From NCBI GenBank assembly GCA_031254715.1, contig JAIRTY010000659.1, forward strand, positions 1 to 5,205: a stretch of 5,205 nt of DNA. Reading direction: 5' to 3'. The translations under genes were made by a program, and so were the position numbers. Numbering within the stretch: position 1 is the stretch's first letter; every line of letters starts with the position of its first letter. Below are positions 4,294-5,205 of this stretch, in pieces. The DNA is from Nocardiopsaceae bacterium (GTDB lineage: Bacteria; Actinomycetota; Actinomycetes; Streptosporangiales; Streptosporangiaceae). Under the pieces are notes generated by a model. The model had not been told where the DNA came from. It worked only from the letters and a program-made list of their open reading frames with translations, and did not search any database.

Positions 4294-4518
4294 GAGCTGT
4301 CCGGCGGAGCCTGGGAACTGGCCTCGTTCGGGACCGGTGATCTCCGGCGAGCCACTGACATTGTGGACAGCTACTCGGACCAGGACATTGGAATCGCGGA
4401 CGCATCTCTCGTGGTCCTCGCCTTGCGTCATCGCACCGATCGCCTGCTCACCCTGGACCGCCGGCACTTCCGCGTTGTCAGGACGACGTCAGGGAAGCCG
4501 TTCGCCTTGCTCCCCTAG
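4294..4518 (+). pseudogene. PIN-domain (VapC-type) toxin remnant, N-terminus missing
   Basis: The last 74 codons of a PIN-domain protein are intact and end in TAG. ELSGGAWELASFGTGDLRRA is followed by VDSY, the characteristic GIADASLVVLALRH and LLTLDRRHFRVVR, and a SGKPFALLP ending. These match the C-terminal half of VapC ribonuclease toxins. The Asp in GIADAS and the Asp in TLDRRHF correspond to two of the conserved metal-binding acids. The N-terminal DxS/T motif and the central Glu are absent, and a complete protein would be about 130 residues. The frame continues upstream only to a TGA at 4231-4233, with no start codon, no ribosome binding site and no recognisable PIN sequence. The place of the missing half is taken by the minus-strand small membrane gene. 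No VapB antitoxin is adjacent. It is read as a decayed toxin-antitoxin fragment and is not expected to be active. Confidence 0.8.
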
Positions 4519-4578
4519 CCGCCTGGCCCTGGCCGCCGGAACCCGCCGGCAGGAGTCCCGCCCGTTCGGAATGGCGAA

Positions 4579-4584
4579 TAAGGT
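4579..4584 (+). promoter_or_regulatory. Candidate -10 element (TAAGGT) of the DsrE-family gene
   Basis: TAAGGT fits TANNNT and ends 7 nt before the chosen ATG at 4592. No ribosome binding site lies between them, again a leaderless arrangement. A -35 element is not evident. Confidence 0.35.
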
Positions 4585-4591
4585 TCGGACC

Positions 4592-4957
4592 ATGGGCACG
4601 CGGAAGCTAGTGATCAAGCTGACCGCCGGCCAGGCGGAACCGGAACGCTGCGGGCAGGCGCTCAGCGTCGCCGCCACGGCGGTGGCCAGCGGGGTCCCGG
4701 TGTCGCTCTGGCTCGCGGGGGAGGCGGCGTGGTTCGCGGTCCCGGAGCGCCTCAAGGAGGTCGTGCTGGCGCATTCGCCGCCGCTGGCTGACCTGTTCGA
4801 CAGCGTGCTGGCGGCCGGCACCGTGACCTTGTGCACGCAGTGCGCGGCCCGGCGCGACATCACCCCCGCGGACCTCATCGACGGCGTCCGGATCGCCGGC
4901 GCCCCGACCTTCGTGGCGGAGGTGGCCGCGGAGGACTCGCAGGCGCTGGTCTACTAG
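4592..4957 (+). CDS. DsrE/DsrF-like family protein
   Basis: A 121-residue cytoplasmic protein with the alternating hydrophobic beta/alpha pattern of the DsrE fold. KLVIKLTAGQ (5-14) forms the first strand, ERCGQALSVAATAVASGVPVSLWLAGEAAWF follows, and GTVTLCTQCAARR (76-88) carries C81 and C84. In DsrE/TusD-type proteins a cysteine in the equivalent C-terminal region carries or relays persulfide sulfur. Whether C81 or C84 does so here is inferred. The C-terminus (VRIAGAPTFVAEV) resembles small actinobacterial stand-alone DsrE proteins. An in-frame ATG at 4571 would add seven residues (MANKVRT), but the -10-like TAAGGT lies inside that extension, so 4592 is preferred. It starts 73 bp after the PIN remnant and converges on the amidotransferase with 12 bp between stops. 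Confidence 0.83.
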   Translation: MGTRKLVIKLTAGQAEPERCGQALSVAATAVASGVPVSLWLAGEAAWFAVPERLKEVVLAHSPPLADLFDSVLAAGTVTLCTQCAARRDITPADLIDGVRIAGAPTFVAEVAAEDSQALVY

Positions 4958-4969
4958 GCGCGGCCTTGG

Positions 4970-5205
4970 TCAGCCCGCGATCGCGGCGAGCCGCTGGTCG
5001 CGCAGCTGCCGCACCCAGCTCTCGTGGGCCGGGTTGAGCGGCGGCAACGGGCCGGAAGCCCAGGAGAGCAGCAGGTCGGCCAGCCCGGGATTGCGGACGA
5101 GCACGGGGCCGTGCAGGTAGGTGCCGAGCACCCGGCCGGCGTAGGCGCCCTCGGTGCCGTCACCGTTTCCTATCCCGGCGCCGACCCGGGCCAGCGGCCG
5201 GACGC
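4970..5205 (-). CDS. gatD: GatD-like type 1 glutamine amidotransferase, partial (C-terminus only)
   Basis: The last 78 codons are present, open to the right edge and ending in TGA at 4972-4970. The visible sequence reads GAGIGNGDGTEGAYAGRVLG, then TYLHGPVLVRNPGLADLLL, and ends in NPAHESWVRQLRDQRLAAIAG. GTYLHGPVL with its His is the C-terminal catalytic-triad histidine region of CobB/CobQ-type class I amidotransferases. This version, followed by a short helix, matches GatD of the MurT-GatD lipid II isoglutaminyl synthase as I remember it. That complex amidates the D-Glu of the peptidoglycan stem peptide at the inner face of the membrane. MurT would be expected just upstream of this gene, beyond the window. 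A cobyric-acid-type amidotransferase is the main alternative, but those are much longer and the ending differs. The nucleophilic Cys is outside the window. Confidence 0.82.
   Translation of the reverse strand, partial: VRPLARVGAGIGNGDGTEGAYAGRVLGTYLHGPVLVRNPGLADLLLSWASGPLPPLNPAHESWVRQLRDQRLAAIAG

Noticed and set aside
3469..4467. 332-residue minus-strand frame across the nitrobindin-like gene and the PIN remnant
   Set aside because: It is out of frame with the nitrobindin-like gene and antisense to the PIN remnant and peptidase end, with no motif.
4226..4570. N-terminal extension of the DsrE-family protein
   Set aside because: The frame is open upstream, but this stretch encodes the PIN remnant in a different frame. 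The DsrE fold begins right at the ATG at 4592.

Overview
The window is very GC-rich and its third codon positions are almost all G or C. The recognisable genes form a typical actinobacterial set: a Nur-type Fur regulator, YgfZ, a nitrobindin-like FABP, DsrE and a GatD-like amidotransferase. I read it as chromosome of a member of Actinomycetota, probably a streptomycete or streptosporangial relative. The genus cannot be fixed from the sequence.

Layout, left to right. (1) 1-991, minus strand: a probable two-gene operon, nur followed by ygfZ, which runs off the left edge. (2) 1014-1140: a 23-bp tandem repeat array directly upstream of nur. (3) 1141-1778: about 640 bp with no normal gene. It holds several palindromes and a compact plus-strand unit made of a promoter, a near-complete complement of the 16S anti-SD tail, a 12-codon ORF and a chain of hairpins. 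A degenerate 15-16 bp repeat array follows. (4) 1779-2327, minus strand: a protein with an N-terminal helix-turn-helix and two ClpX-type Cys4 zinc fingers but no ATPase. (5) 2328-2618: a divergent intergenic region with an AT-rich, palindromic stretch. (6) 2619-3566, plus strand: a secreted G1-family (glutamic) peptidase with a repetitive pro-region. (7) 3588-4231, minus strand: a small one-helix membrane protein whose stop codon overlaps the start of a nitrobindin-like gene. (8) 4294-4518, plus strand: the C-terminal remnant of a PIN-domain (VapC-type) toxin. (9) 4592-4957, plus strand: a DsrE-family protein. (10) 4970-5205, minus strand: the C-terminus of a GatD-like glutamine amidotransferase, cut by the right edge.

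Functionally, nur, ygfZ, the nitrobindin-like gene and the dsrE-like gene all point to metal, Fe-S, haem/NO and sulfur housekeeping. The peptidase is an exported enzyme, and the amidotransferase belongs to cell-wall (lipid II) modification. Four genes (nur, the zinc-finger gene, the small membrane gene and the dsrE-like gene) have a TANNNT hexamer only 6-7 nt before the chosen ATG and no clear ribosome binding site. This suggests leaderless transcripts. By contrast, the 12-codon ORF has one of the strongest possible Shine-Dalgarno sequences.

The most unusual item is the 12-codon ORF and its downstream RNA structure at 1230-1450, which has the architecture of a leader or attenuator although no gene follows it on that strand. 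All assignments come from reading the sequence; no database search was possible.
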